Below are positions 16,713-25,786 of a stretch of 64,000 nucleotides of DNA, piece after piece. Source of the DNA: an uncultured Duncaniella sp. GTDB taxonomy: Bacteria > Bacteroidota > Bacteroidia > Bacteroidales > Muribaculaceae. The position numbers and the translations under genes are program-made. Where the stretch lies: NCBI GenBank assembly GCA_910587165.1, contig CAJUKP010000001.1, positions 124,001 through 188,000 of the forward strand, read 5' to 3'. How positions within the stretch are numbered: position 1 is the stretch's first letter; every line of letters starts with the position of its first letter. Below the pieces are notes generated by a model. The model had not been told where the DNA came from and made no database searches. It was given only the letters and a program-made list of their open reading frames with translations.

Positions 16713-18919
16713 TCTCCGAGCTCGAGTTGGTTTTTCACAAGAGTGTAATATGCTCCCCGGCGGGCGGTGAGTTCATCGTGGGTCCCCTGCTCCACCACAC
16801 GGCCTCCGTCGAGCACAATTATATTGTCGGCGTCGCGGACGGTGGATAGCCTGTGGGCCACGACCACCACCGTGCGTCCGCGGTAGAATCCGGCGAGATT
16901 CTCCACTATCACCCTCTCGTTTCTGGCATCGAGGGCATTGGTGGCCTCGTCAAGAAATATGAAATGCGGATCCTTGTAGACAGCCCGGGCTATCAGTATT
17001 CTTTGTTTCTGTCCCTGGCTCAGTCCGGTTCCGTCAGGGCCGATGGCGGTGTTGTATTTCAGCGGGAGCCCCATCACATAGTCGTGGATATTGGCTGTGC
17101 GGGCCGCACGTTCGAGCCGTTCGGTATCCACTTCGCCGTCCCCCACCGCTATGTTCCGGGCTATGGATTCGGAGAATATCACACCGTCCTGCATGACCAC
17201 TCCGCACTGTCGGCGCCACCATTTCAGATTGTAGGAATTTATGTCGCGTCCGGCCACCTCTATGGCTCCCGCTCCGGCGGGATAATAGCCGAGCATCAGC
17301 TTGACCAGAGTGGTCTTTCCGCTTCCCGAGGCTCCGACTATGGCTGTCATCTTTCCTTCGGGCACTGTGAGGGTCACACCGTCGATGGTCTTTTTCAGCG
17401 CGTGTTCATCATATCTGAAATCCACGTTGCGTAGACAGATATCCTTTGGGCCGTCAAAAGTCATGCAGCGGTTTTCGGCGGTCTCCTCGTTGCGTCCGCG
17501 GTGTATCTCGTTGATCCTCTCGAGCGAGATCTTCACGTCCTGCATGGCATAGATGAATGACATGAACCTGGCCACCGGAGAGTTGAGCTGTCCCACTATG
17601 TACTGTATGGCCAGCATGGCGCCGAGAGTTATGTCGCCACCGATCACGGCCGTCGCGGCTATCACTGTGATGAGTATGTTCTTGATCTCGTTGATGAATA
17701 TGCTTCCCGCCTCCTGGGTCTGCTGCAGGCGCAACGATTTCATCTGGACGGCAAACAGATCGGCCTGGGTGTCCTCCCATTCCCAACGGCGACGTTTCTC
17801 GCAATCCTGCAGCTTGATCTCCTGCATCGAGGTGATGAAATGCCAGGTCTTGTTCTGGCTCTTCGACTGCTGTTCGAAAGTCTCGTAGTCAAGTATCTTC
17901 CTGCGGCCGAGAAATGCGGCTGTCCAGGCTCCGTAGGCCACGCTTCCGGCAAGGAATACGAGGAATATCACAGGATCGTAGATGAGCAGGACAATGCCGA
18001 AAATAACGAAACTGAGCAGTGTGAACACCACGTTGAGCAATTCGCCTGTCATGAATGACTGCACCCTCGAATGGTCGGCCATGCGCTGCAGGAGATCGCC
18101 CGACATCTTGGTGTCGAAAAACGACATGGGGAGTTTCAGCAGCTTGATGAAGAAGTCGCTCACCAGGGAGATGTTGATGCGCATTGATATGTGCAGCAGC
18201 AGCCAGCGGCGTATGAAGTCGGTGGCCGTGCTCCCCGTCACTATCATCAGCTCGCCGAGAAGTATGAGCCATATCAGCCCTATGTCATTGTTGTGGATAC
18301 CTTTGTCTACTATTGCCTGTGTGAGAAACGGCATGACAAGCTGCAGCAGACATCCAAGGGTGAGACCGATAAGTATCTGGACAAAATGACTGCGGTATTG
18401 CCTCACGTAGCCCATGAGGAAACGGAACGAACGTTTCCCCTCCTCCCCTCCGTTGTCATGCCCGAAAGTTGCCGCTGTATGCCTGAACTCCTCTCCGGGT
18501 TCGAAGAACATGGCCACCCCATTCTCCTCGCCCCCTTCGGCGGCGCTGATCCATCCCTTCTCCAGTTCCGCCCGCGAGAGTGTGCGTTTTCCCTTGCCGG
18601 GATCGGCTATGTGGAATCTCTTTCCTCCGCGGCTTATGCGGTGTAGCACCACGAAATGGTTCTGGTTCCAGTGCAATATACATGGCAGCGGCACCTCCAT
18701 GAGCCTGTCGGCGGTGAGTTTGACGGCCACATTCTCCAGTCCGAGCTGCGTGGCTGTACGGGAGATGGCAAGCATCGACACCCCCTCGCGAGAGGGGGTG
18801 CACATCGGCTCGAGGCTGTCGGTATCGGCCCCGCGCATTCCATGATGACGGCAGATCATGGCCAGACAGGCCACTCCACATTGCATGGCATCCTTCTGCC
18901 GGACTATCGGGAAGGCCAT
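16709..18919 (-). CDS. Peptidase-containing ABC transporter (C39, double-glycine)
   Basis: Cleaves double-glycine leaders and exports the core peptide. Residues 1-140 are a C39 peptidase with intact residues Q8, C14 (DAMQCGVACLAM), H88 (NQNHFVVLH) and D106 (HIADPGKG). A six-helix exporter domain spans about 160-440. The nucleotide-binding domain has Walker A GASGSGKTT, signature LSQGQKQR, Walker B FIFLDEAT and H-loop VAHR. The 736-aa length is typical. Its ATG overlaps the stop of the barrel gene (TAATG) and its stop overlaps the HlyD-like stump. The likely substrate is the Cys-rich peptide at 24891-25130. Confidence 0.95.
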   Translation of the reverse strand: MAFPIVRQKDAMQCGVACLAMICRHHGMRGADTDSLEPMCTPSREGVSMLAISRTATQLGLENVAVKLTADRLMEVPLPCILHWNQNHFVVLHRISRGGKRFHIADPGKGKRTLSRAELEKGWISAAEGGEENGVAMFFEPGEEFRHTAATFGHDNGGEEGKRSFRFLMGYVRQYRSHFVQILIGLTLGCLLQLVMPFLTQAIVDKGIHNNDIGLIWLILLGELMIVTGSTATDFIRRWLLLHISMRINISLVSDFFIKLLKLPMSFFDTKMSGDLLQRMADHSRVQSFMTGELLNVVFTLLSFVIFGIVLLIYDPVIFLVFLAGSVAYGAWTAAFLGRRKILDYETFEQQSKSQNKTWHFITSMQEIKLQDCEKRRRWEWEDTQADLFAVQMKSLRLQQTQEAGSIFINEIKNILITVIAATAVIGGDITLGAMLAIQYIVGQLNSPVARFMSFIYAMQDVKISLERINEIHRGRNEETAENRCMTFDGPKDICLRNVDFRYDEHALKKTIDGVTLTVPEGKMTAIVGASGSGKTTLVKLMLGYYPAGAGAIEVAGRDINSYNLKWWRRQCGVVMQDGVIFSESIARNIAVGDGEVDTERLERAARTANIHDYVMGLPLKYNTAIGPDGTGLSQGQKQRILIARAVYKDPHFIFLDEATNALDARNERVIVENLAGFYRGRTVVVVAHRLSTVRDADNIIVLDGGRVVEQGTHDELTARRGAYYTLVKNQLELGE

Positions 18920-21075
18920 TATTTAGCTACGCTGTAGGTGTTGAGCGAGACCTTTCTCACCTTCTCTCCGCCATTTATCTTGAAGTCGAATCCCACCCAT
19001 ATCACATTGTTCGTGCGGTACTGGTTGCTGTAGTTTCCGCTCTGTATGAGAGCCGGTGAGACGAATGAATAATGGTTGCGTCCACGGGTGATGTGGATCG
19101 GCGGCTGATACATGAGGTTGATGGAGAGACGGTCCTTCCACACATATTTCTCTACGTATATTGAGAACAGGTCACTCAGGCAGTAACTCTCACTCTGTGG
19201 AGTGATATTCAGGGTGCGGTTCAGTCCGTAGCCGGCTATACCCTTCAGTCCGGCCTCCGCATTGGTATAGTAAAGCCCTATCACAGCATCCGGAAGCCAG
19301 CGGCGCTTTTTGTAGTCCATATACGATGCCATATATCCCCTCACATTTGCGGAGATATTGATCTGGAAATACTTGGAGAATCTTTTGTTGTAGTCGATTG
19401 AGAAATACCATGCGTCGGTCTTTCCGTTTTCATAACGGTAGGCCACGTATGGACGGCCGTCATCGCCATATCCTGCACCTGCTATGTTGTAGATCGCGTC
19501 CGATACACGCGAGTAGCGTGCCTGGAGGTTGAGATTGCCGCCGAGAGATACCAGGAGGTTTACCTGGTTCATGGTCTCGCCATGGAGCAGAGGATTACCG
19601 CTCTGATAGGTGAGCGAGTCGGTGAAGCTGCCGTAGTCGGTGATTGTTCCTATGCCCGGCAGGGACGGGGAGTAATAATAGCTGAGCCGCGTGTAGAATT
19701 TCTCCGACGGACGGTAGTTGATATGGGCCATGATGCGCGGTGTCACATCGGTGGCAGCCTCTCCGTCAAAGCTGTTGCGGTAAAGCTGGAACCCTCCGTA
19801 GAGAAACATAGAGAGCTTAGGGTGGGGAAAGTAGCCGGCATTGACGAAAAATTTGTTGTCTATCACAGAATTGTGCGACAGCTCCAGGCCTGTTTCCCGT
19901 CTTGTCTGTGTGTAGCTTGTGATGGCCATATAGTCCGACATTCCCACGAGCCACCGCTCTCCGAACGCCCGCTGTGTGTCGGCTCCGACCCACACGTTAT
20001 TGAAGTGGTCGTGGCGCGGGTCATAGAGACTGTAGCCGTCCGAACGGTCCACACTGCGGTCGGTATTGTCACTTGAGACATAATAGACTGCCGAGGCCGA
20101 AGTGTACCATCCGTTGGCCATGCCGCGGTAATAGAGTCCGAAGGAATTGGAGATATTGTCCGTGAGGCTGGAGAGAGAATTGTAGTCGATGGTCGATGCC
20201 GTTCCGCTCACGGTGTTCTCCGTCACCAATCTCTGGTTTTCCCTGATTTTATGGTCTCCGGCTGTGATGGCCCATAGAAACGAGAGTGAATGATTGTCGT
20301 TGATTTTATAATCGAGAGTCAGGTTGTTGGAATATGAGTGTCTTCTGAATCTTTGCGCCGGGTCTTCCTTGTCTCGTTTGAGAGTATATTCACGGTAACC
20401 GTTGAGTATATAGTCCTTTGAGTAGCCGGTTGTCGTATTCTTGTTCAGGATATCCACATCCGCCACCACAGCCACCGTCAGTTTCCTGTTGGTGTAGGTG
20501 AAGTCGGCTCCGCCACGTCCGCTCCTGAACGGTTCCCCTTTTCCATTTCCTCCGTCCGGGCTGAAAGCTTCCTGAGTCCATGCGTTCACCTCATACCCCT
20601 CGTAGGTAGGACGTGTGTGATAGTTGATCACCGCGTCATAGCCCATATATTTGCCCGTGGGATTGCTTATCACGTCAATGCGGTCAAATCGCTTGTGTGA
20701 CAGCCTCTTTATATACTCCTGATCCTTTTCCACGCTGTCTACGAGGATCACTATATTTTTCGAGCCGAGAAATCTCACCTCTTTTGAAGCGTGATCGTAG
20801 AACATACCGTTGAGCCTCGACAGCAGCTCGCCCGCCGTGTGCAGACCTTCGCGCATCGACTTGGTGATCAGATATGAGTCCTTCATACCGGAGTGTTTCA
20901 CTGTCGATGCCTTCACCACTACCTCGCCGAGCTTTACATCTGATTCGATGGAGTCGGAGGGGATTGAATCCGTCACCGCGGCAGCCGGCGTATTGTCAGC
21001 GCGCAGTCCCACGGGTCCGGCAGCTATCCCCGCTGCAAGCATAATGAAAATAAACAGTCTGATGAAGTGTCTCAT
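18919..21075 (-). CDS. Outer-membrane beta-barrel (TonB-receptor-like), 718 aa
   Basis: The start at 21075 gives a signal peptide (MRHFIRLFIFIMLAAGIAAG, cleavage near LRA); a longer frame to 21123 only overlaps the previous gene. After a short spacer, KLGEVVVKAS begins a plug-type domain (ELLSRLNGMFYD, VRFLGSKNIVILVDS, RFDRIDVISNPTGKYMG), then a long barrel of alternating aromatic strands. No CarboxypepD_reg-like repeat is apparent. It is the second of two barrels in the operon and is translationally coupled to the C39 transporter. Role in peptide export, re-uptake or self-protection at the outer membrane is inference. Confidence 0.85.
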   Translation of the reverse strand: MRHFIRLFIFIMLAAGIAAGPVGLRADNTPAAAVTDSIPSDSIESDVKLGEVVVKASTVKHSGMKDSYLITKSMREGLHTAGELLSRLNGMFYDHASKEVRFLGSKNIVILVDSVEKDQEYIKRLSHKRFDRIDVISNPTGKYMGYDAVINYHTRPTYEGYEVNAWTQEAFSPDGGNGKGEPFRSGRGGADFTYTNRKLTVAVVADVDILNKNTTTGYSKDYILNGYREYTLKRDKEDPAQRFRRHSYSNNLTLDYKINDNHSLSFLWAITAGDHKIRENQRLVTENTVSGTASTIDYNSLSSLTDNISNSFGLYYRGMANGWYTSASAVYYVSSDNTDRSVDRSDGYSLYDPRHDHFNNVWVGADTQRAFGERWLVGMSDYMAITSYTQTRRETGLELSHNSVIDNKFFVNAGYFPHPKLSMFLYGGFQLYRNSFDGEAATDVTPRIMAHINYRPSEKFYTRLSYYYSPSLPGIGTITDYGSFTDSLTYQSGNPLLHGETMNQVNLLVSLGGNLNLQARYSRVSDAIYNIAGAGYGDDGRPYVAYRYENGKTDAWYFSIDYNKRFSKYFQINISANVRGYMASYMDYKKRRWLPDAVIGLYYTNAEAGLKGIAGYGLNRTLNITPQSESYCLSDLFSIYVEKYVWKDRLSINLMYQPPIHITRGRNHYSFVSPALIQSGNYSNQYRTNNVIWVGFDFKINGGEKVRKVSLNTYSVAK

Positions 21076-21094
21076 TCGGTAAGTGTCCTTGATG

Positions 21095-23392
21095 TTATTT
21101 AAGTATTCCTGACTCGGCTTCATTGAGCTGGGTCACAATGTCTTTACGTTCTATTTTCTTGCCATACGAGAACGAATATGTCACCGATATATTGAAGTCA
21201 CGGTGATATGAGCCTCCGTATCTCTGGCTATAGCTATGATAGTTGTCCGTTATGATCTCGTGAGTGATGCCTTTCCATGATGAACGGAATGTGTTGCTGG
21301 TATATGCGGCTATATGCCAGTCGCCGTTGCCCCATCCGATGGAAAAGTTGTATCCTTCGGGAGTCCAGACCTTTGAATAGAGGTTGAGCTGTGTGTTGGC
21401 CGAGTTCCACGACAGGCAGGTGTGAAAGTTACGCCAGCTGTAATAGATCAAGGCATCGTAGGCGAAATTAGTGCCGGAATAGTGTATGCTTCCACGTCGC
21501 GAGGTATTGAACATAGTGACACCTCCTCTGATTATAAGAGCATTGTTCAGCAATCTGAGTGTTGCTGAGAGTCCGCTCATCAGGTTGCGGTAGCATCCGC
21601 TGTTGATGAATTTTCTCACCATCATAGGGCCTGCGCTTCCTTCGGCAGGAACGTAGGTATACGACACAGGACGGTCGATGAAGTTGTAGCCCGAGTATGC
21701 ATTGAGCGAGAAAATATTGGCGGGATACCATTGATAACTGAGATTGATATTGTAGTCGTTTGCTGATTTCAGATTGGGATTTCCCTCGATGGCGTCAATC
21801 TCGGTGATCTGCTGCATTGCTCCGATCTTTTCGCTTAGACTCACTGACGCACCCTGGAGCGCGGCATTCAGATTGATGGATGAATTAGATCCGAGCATGG
21901 TGTTGAATGACATTCCGAAGTATGGAAATGTCTGGTTGAACGTCTTGCCGTTGGTCTCGTTGTGCATGAAACTTATTCCTGCATACCCATTGCCCCTGAT
22001 ATTTCCGAATTTCAGATAGGCCATCAGAGTAGGTGTCGTGCTGTAGTCGCGTGTCGTCACATCCCGGGGGGTCGTGCCTGAGTAGGTGAGATTATCTCCG
22101 GTGCCGGAATGATCGACCTGAAGTGATATTATCTGATTTCCGATATAGTACCACAGCGAGGGATTCACCTGATAGTTCCATGTCTTCTCATCCGCGATAC
22201 TATAGATGGGTGTGTCCGACGTGATGTGGTAACTCTGATCGTTGTTGAAATGTCCGAAGGTGAACGAGGGGGATAGCATGAAAATGAATTTCCGTGACAG
22301 ATTGAACTGGTATCGGCCCATCCATACGGGTGATACCGACGAGGCGTCAACGGTTGAACGGCTGCCTGCCGAGGGATAGACTCCGGGGTTGAATGTGGTG
22401 AGCGACTGCTGGAAATTGTCGGGAGTACGGTTGAATGTGATACCGACGGAATTGTCTATCACCATTTTCTTGGTCTGATATATGCCGCGCAGTGTGGTGT
22501 AGCCAACGCGGTTTTCGCTAAGACCATCCTCGGGTGTCACGTCCTTGGTGACATCCATATCCGGAAAGTGATAGTCAACACGTGAGTCAGAACCGTAATG
22601 CTTGTCACGTGTATATTTGTAGCCTCCCGACACCTGAAAATCCATTTTCTTGTATGTGAGGCGGCTTGACGCGGAGTAGTTCCCCTTGGGAGTGACAATC
22701 AGCTGTTCGCCCATCACTTTGGCATAGCCTCCGTATTCATATCTCACCAGCACGAAATTGACCACGAATTCAGCCCCCTTGAAACGCGGATCTCTCGGAT
22801 TCTCGAAAGTCTCGACTCTCAACACATTCATCGTGCGGAGGTCGGCAACTTCCTGTGGAGTCGCTTCATGATAGTCTATGTAAAGTGAAACCGGACGGTG
22901 ATTGGTTGTTGATATGCTCTTTGTGAGAGGATCGACATTCAGCGTCGGTATGCCCATCCGCGTGATGAGATCAGCACCTGTGGCCGAACCCTTCTTTTGA
23001 TTTTTCGTCGGGATGAACACACTTTTTTCATCTGTTATATATTGTCCGATTCCCTCGACTGTGACCTGCGATAGGGTGTTTGGCAGCAGAATGGCAGGGA
23101 TCTTCACGACGAATGTGTCGCAAGGTTCTGCAACCGGCTCGCTATAATAGTCATTCTCAATCTGAAAGACTATATTGAGTTTCTGTTCCGGCAGAGACTT
23201 CAGCAAAAACTCACCGTCGGCCTCAAGCTTATCACCCCGGCATATCATGTCTTTATTTTCCGTAAAAGCCATCGGAGTGTAATCATTGAGTCTTTCTCCC
23301 GTACCGGCGTTGGTCATCACCACGACCATATCATAAGCCCGGGCAGAAAAAGACAATAATATAAGCATGAGAAAAACCGCAATGTGTTTCAT
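21095..23392 (-). CDS. Outer-membrane beta-barrel (TonB-receptor-like), 765 aa
   Basis: Signal peptide at 1-19 (MKHIAVFLMLILLSFSARA), then a 70-residue beta-sandwich-like segment (VVVMTNAGTGERLNDYTPMA to KLNIVFQIENDYY) like the carboxypeptidase-regulatory domains of Bacteroidota receptors. A degenerate plug follows (VTVEGIGQYITDEKSVFIPT to VLRVETFENPRDPRFKG), then a barrel of roughly 500 residues. First gene of the barrel-barrel-transporter operon, with its own strong promoter at 23425-23456. It is distinct in sequence from the second barrel, so the two are not a recent duplication. Exact function unknown. Confidence 0.85.
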   Translation of the reverse strand: MKHIAVFLMLILLSFSARAYDMVVVMTNAGTGERLNDYTPMAFTENKDMICRGDKLEADGEFLLKSLPEQKLNIVFQIENDYYSEPVAEPCDTFVVKIPAILLPNTLSQVTVEGIGQYITDEKSVFIPTKNQKKGSATGADLITRMGIPTLNVDPLTKSISTTNHRPVSLYIDYHEATPQEVADLRTMNVLRVETFENPRDPRFKGAEFVVNFVLVRYEYGGYAKVMGEQLIVTPKGNYSASSRLTYKKMDFQVSGGYKYTRDKHYGSDSRVDYHFPDMDVTKDVTPEDGLSENRVGYTTLRGIYQTKKMVIDNSVGITFNRTPDNFQQSLTTFNPGVYPSAGSRSTVDASSVSPVWMGRYQFNLSRKFIFMLSPSFTFGHFNNDQSYHITSDTPIYSIADEKTWNYQVNPSLWYYIGNQIISLQVDHSGTGDNLTYSGTTPRDVTTRDYSTTPTLMAYLKFGNIRGNGYAGISFMHNETNGKTFNQTFPYFGMSFNTMLGSNSSINLNAALQGASVSLSEKIGAMQQITEIDAIEGNPNLKSANDYNINLSYQWYPANIFSLNAYSGYNFIDRPVSYTYVPAEGSAGPMMVRKFINSGCYRNLMSGLSATLRLLNNALIIRGGVTMFNTSRRGSIHYSGTNFAYDALIYYSWRNFHTCLSWNSANTQLNLYSKVWTPEGYNFSIGWGNGDWHIAAYTSNTFRSSWKGITHEIITDNYHSYSQRYGGSYHRDFNISVTYSFSYGKKIERKDIVTQLNEAESGILK

Positions 23393-23424
23393 AATATAGA
23401 GAGTCTTGTATTATTAATTTTTCA

Positions 23425-23456
23425 CAAAAATAGTAATATAAGTAAAAAAATCAAAA
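23425..23456 (-). promoter_or_regulatory. Promoter of the barrel/ABC operon
   Basis: Minus strand TTTTG (23452-23456), 19 bases, TATTTTTG (23425-23432): a full Bacteroidota consensus, about 33 bases before the first barrel ATG. It separates export genes from the precursor/rSAM transcript. Confidence 0.8.
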
Positions 23457-23500
23457 TATTTTGCGCGATTATTTATCGGTATTTTGAACTACACCTGCTG

Positions 23501-24805
23501 TCAGCCTTGTATCTGACTCTGAAATTCTCCATTCAGGAGTGCGTATTTCAGAGTTTCCAGATCTTTATAAGAGCTGCACAGCTCATAGTGGCAATCTTCA
23601 AACATATTTCTGTAACGGTGGTAGGCACAGCCTCCGTCACACACAGGAAATGCGTGGCAGTTTTTACATTCATCATTGAATGGGACGGCTTGTGTGCTGT
23701 ATTTGAAGAAACGGGAACTGTTTGAGAGTATTTTGGAACTTATATTACCTATTACCTTTTTGTCATCCGAGACATCATTCCAACATTTGTATATTTCACC
23801 CTCGGGTCCGATGATGTATGAATTGTTGAAATGCATCATGCACCCCTTGTTTGTTTTGGTTGGAAAGAACACGGGTTGTAATCCTCTCTCTTTAAGTAGT
23901 GCATTGAGTTCTATTGTATCACGCGTCGTAAAAGAGTCATTGCAGAGACATTTGCCATCCTCTGTTTCTTCTCTTATCATACCGGGATAAGCCCCTATGT
24001 TTTTATTAGGAAATTGTTCTTTCAGTTCGTTATAGATGGATATGAAATCCTCATAGTTGGATCTGTTTATATTTACCCTTACATTTACATTGGTGTCAGG
24101 GAGTTCTTTTACTATCTTTTTCATGTTGTCCCAAATGACATCGAATGTCGGTTCGTGCGAGACGCGCAGGCAACGTGTCTTATCATGTCGGCTTTTTATA
24201 CCGTCAAGAGAAATCTGTATATGATTCAATTTGTTGGTTTTGAAGAATTCAATCACTTCTTCATTGAAATGGTAGGCGTTTGTGATAATGGATTGATAAG
24301 ATATTTCCGGCATTCCTTCCTGTGATAGAGCTTTGTACAGCTTTTTGATTTTATCGAAAGCCAACAGTGGTTCACCCCCATACCAGGTCAGATTAATTCC
24401 TTTTGCTTCCTCATGTCCTTTGACAAACTCCACAAGTTTGTCAATGATTGAATCGGTCATTGTCTTTGGGGTCAGTTTTGGCTCAAAACAATATGGACAG
24501 GCAAAATTACAGGAAGTCGTCGGGGCTATCACTAATGAGAGTGTGGATTTATCGAAATTTCTAGCCTGAAATTGAAAAATCGCCGAATAGTAATAGTCAT
24601 ATATATTGGTCTCGTCCAATAATATTTTTCTGTTTATCAGCTCTTTCAATTCATCTTCTTGTAATGAATCCCAAGAGCTTTCATTTATAACTTTGTAAAG
24701 CTCACTACTGATTTCTGAGAAAAAGAGAGTTTGAGAATTGAATAGGTAGTATCTATTATCGTTCTCAAATGTTATGGAATAGATGGATTTGATAATCATA
24801 TTCAT
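23501..24805 (-). CDS. Radical SAM/SPASM peptide maturase
   Basis: 434 aa. A 90-residue N-terminal region reads like a small peptide-recognition fold (SIYSITFENDNRYYLFN through ELKELINRK). The radical SAM core starts with CNFACPYC (C99, C103, C106) and the GGEP motif at 143-146. A C-terminal SPASM region binds auxiliary clusters: C322, C341 (GEIYKCW), C380, C383, C389, C393, C405, C410. This is the build of thioether- or crosslink-forming RiPP enzymes and of the described GG-Bacteroidales maturase families. It lies 85 bases after a Cys-rich peptide gene, its probable substrate. Codon use is AT-rich compared with housekeeping neighbours. Confidence 0.93.
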   Translation of the reverse strand: MNMIIKSIYSITFENDNRYYLFNSQTLFFSEISSELYKVINESSWDSLQEDELKELINRKILLDETNIYDYYYSAIFQFQARNFDKSTLSLVIAPTTSCNFACPYCFEPKLTPKTMTDSIIDKLVEFVKGHEEAKGINLTWYGGEPLLAFDKIKKLYKALSQEGMPEISYQSIITNAYHFNEEVIEFFKTNKLNHIQISLDGIKSRHDKTRCLRVSHEPTFDVIWDNMKKIVKELPDTNVNVRVNINRSNYEDFISIYNELKEQFPNKNIGAYPGMIREETEDGKCLCNDSFTTRDTIELNALLKERGLQPVFFPTKTNKGCMMHFNNSYIIGPEGEIYKCWNDVSDDKKVIGNISSKILSNSSRFFKYSTQAVPFNDECKNCHAFPVCDGGCAYHRYRNMFEDCHYELCSSYKDLETLKYALLNGEFQSQIQG

Positions 24806-24826
24806 TTATTTTGTTAGTTGGGATTT

Positions 24827-24865
24827 TTCTTCCCCATTCTCGATATTAAGAAGAACGGGGAAGAA
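24827..24865 (-). promoter_or_regulatory. Hairpin between precursor and rSAM genes
   Basis: Arms 24827-24840 and 24852-24865 pair over 14 bases with one G-T pair. There is no U-tract in the direction of transcription, so it is more likely an RNA-stabilising or partial-attenuation element that lets the peptide message exceed the enzyme message. Confidence 0.6.
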
Positions 24866-24890
24866 AGGAAGGGTTAAACAGCGATAACCG

Positions 24891-25130
24891 TTATTCCAAA
24901 GGAATAGAGGGATCAATCTGAATAGGAGGTTTGATCGGATTGACCGGGGAACAAGTGTTTTTAGATTCTGGCCCGTGACAACCGCATAGTACTTGTGGTC
25001 CATCGCAAGGACACGTGGTAGTTAGGCTACCACCGCTGTAGCAAAAACAAATAAGGCCACCCTTTAGAGTTTCCAGAGAGTAAGATTGAATCGGCTCCTC
25101 ATGGAAGACTTTGAGAAAAAGATTTCCCAT
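24891..25130 (-). CDS. Cys-rich double-glycine RiPP precursor peptide
   Basis: Start at the ATG at 25130 (MGNLFLKVFHEEPIQSYS); an upstream start at 25169 adds only a basic stretch. The 25-residue leader ends SLETLKGG with hydrophobic residues at -12 (Ile), -7 (Leu) and -4 (Leu) and Gly at -2/-1, the pattern read by C39 peptidases. The 54-residue core has seven Cys as CFC, CPC, CGC and one single Cys, then a Pro-rich tail (PIKPPIQIDPSIPLE). Placed directly before the rSAM/SPASM gene and in the same cluster as a C39 exporter. It resembles the GG-Bacteroidales rSAM-modified precursors; homology was not testable here. Confidence 0.8.
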   Translation of the reverse strand: MGNLFLKVFHEEPIQSYSLETLKGGLICFCYSGGSLTTTCPCDGPQVLCGCHGPESKNTCSPVNPIKPPIQIDPSIPLE

Positions 25131-25222
25131 AATTGAAAAGTTTTGATTTTTCCTACTATTTACCCGCATTTCGGATTAGTGCGCACCAGTTAGGCAGATG
25201 GTCTGCTATGTTGTTTTCTATT

Positions 25223-25621
25223 TTATATTGTGGAGAGGTATCCGACATAGGTGTATTCATCGGTCTCAATCCTTATCTGAAATTCGCCAGGATAAGAGAA
25301 GAGATATTGCAGGAATGATGCCTCATCGGTGAATGACGCAATGCAAAACTCTTCAGTCTGATCCCAAAGTTCGTAAGACATAATCTCTTCAGGTGCAATG
25401 TCGGCTTGGATTCCCTCTTCAGAAAAGATACACATCATAGGACGAGAGGGGCTTCTCTGACCTTCTTTCCCAATGTCTTTATTATGATCTTTTGATTTTT
25501 TTGGGAGTTTGATCAATGATACAACGTATATATTCCTTCCTTGATCTGCAGACATTGACACAGGACAGAATAATGCTGTTACAAGAAGAATGAGGATGAA
25601 TGATTTGATGAATTTTGACAT
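25223..25621 (-). CDS. Small secreted DUF3244-like protein (system A)
   Basis: 132 aa with a signal peptide (MSKFIKSFILILLVTALFCP, cleavage near SMSA). The mature part is basic, then SPSRPMMCIFSEEGIQAD and a C-terminal FQIRIETDEYTYVGYL strand pair, like the DUF3244 beta-sandwich. It shares SPSR-x-M and the I-x-I-x-T-(D/E)-Y-x(4)-G-(Y/I)-L ending with the protein at 48644-49063, which also sits right after a TPR-HTH regulator gene. It is the first gene after the operator/promoter at 25657-25761 and probably cotranscribed with the precursor 92 bases downstream. Role unknown; possible immunity, chaperone or sensing partner. Confidence 0.75.
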   Translation of the reverse strand: MSKFIKSFILILLVTALFCPVSMSADQGRNIYVVSLIKLPKKSKDHNKDIGKEGQRSPSRPMMCIFSEEGIQADIAPEEIMSYELWDQTEEFCIASFTDEASFLQYLFSYPGEFQIRIETDEYTYVGYLSTI

Positions 25622-25656
25622 AGGTGATGGGTTTGTAGAGTTTGTGTTTCTATCCG

Positions 25657-25761
25657 CAAAGGTATGTAGAGACAGTCGGAAATATGCAATAAATAAGTAC
25701 GGAAAAAGTACGGAATTTGAGGAATCCGTACTTTTTCCGTACCTGTTTTGTCTAACCGTAC
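25657..25761 (-). promoter_or_regulatory. Palindromic operator and promoter of DUF3244-precursor-rSAM unit
   Basis: Minus strand TTG (25687-25689), 22 bases, TACCTTTG (25657-25664). Immediately upstream is a perfect 18-bp inverted repeat (25697-25714 and 25725-25742), itself made of two GTACGG units 11 bases apart in each arm, with a fifth copy (CCGTAC) at 25756-25761. The 11-base tandem spacing places copies on one face of the helix, as for a dimeric or multimeric DNA-binding protein. The TPR-HTH regulator gene ends 26 bases further upstream. Confidence 0.75.
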
Positions 25762-25786
25762 TTTTGTGGCGGTGATACTAATATGT

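Noticed and set aside
22596..22616. Second parS-like CACGTG in the 765-aa barrel gene
   Set aside because: Only the central hexamer matches; the flanking TGTT/AACA arms are absent and it is in coding DNA.
24806..25003. 65-aa minus-strand ORF overlapping the precursor gene
   Set aside because: Different frame through the precursor core and hairpin; the double-glycine frame explains the region better.
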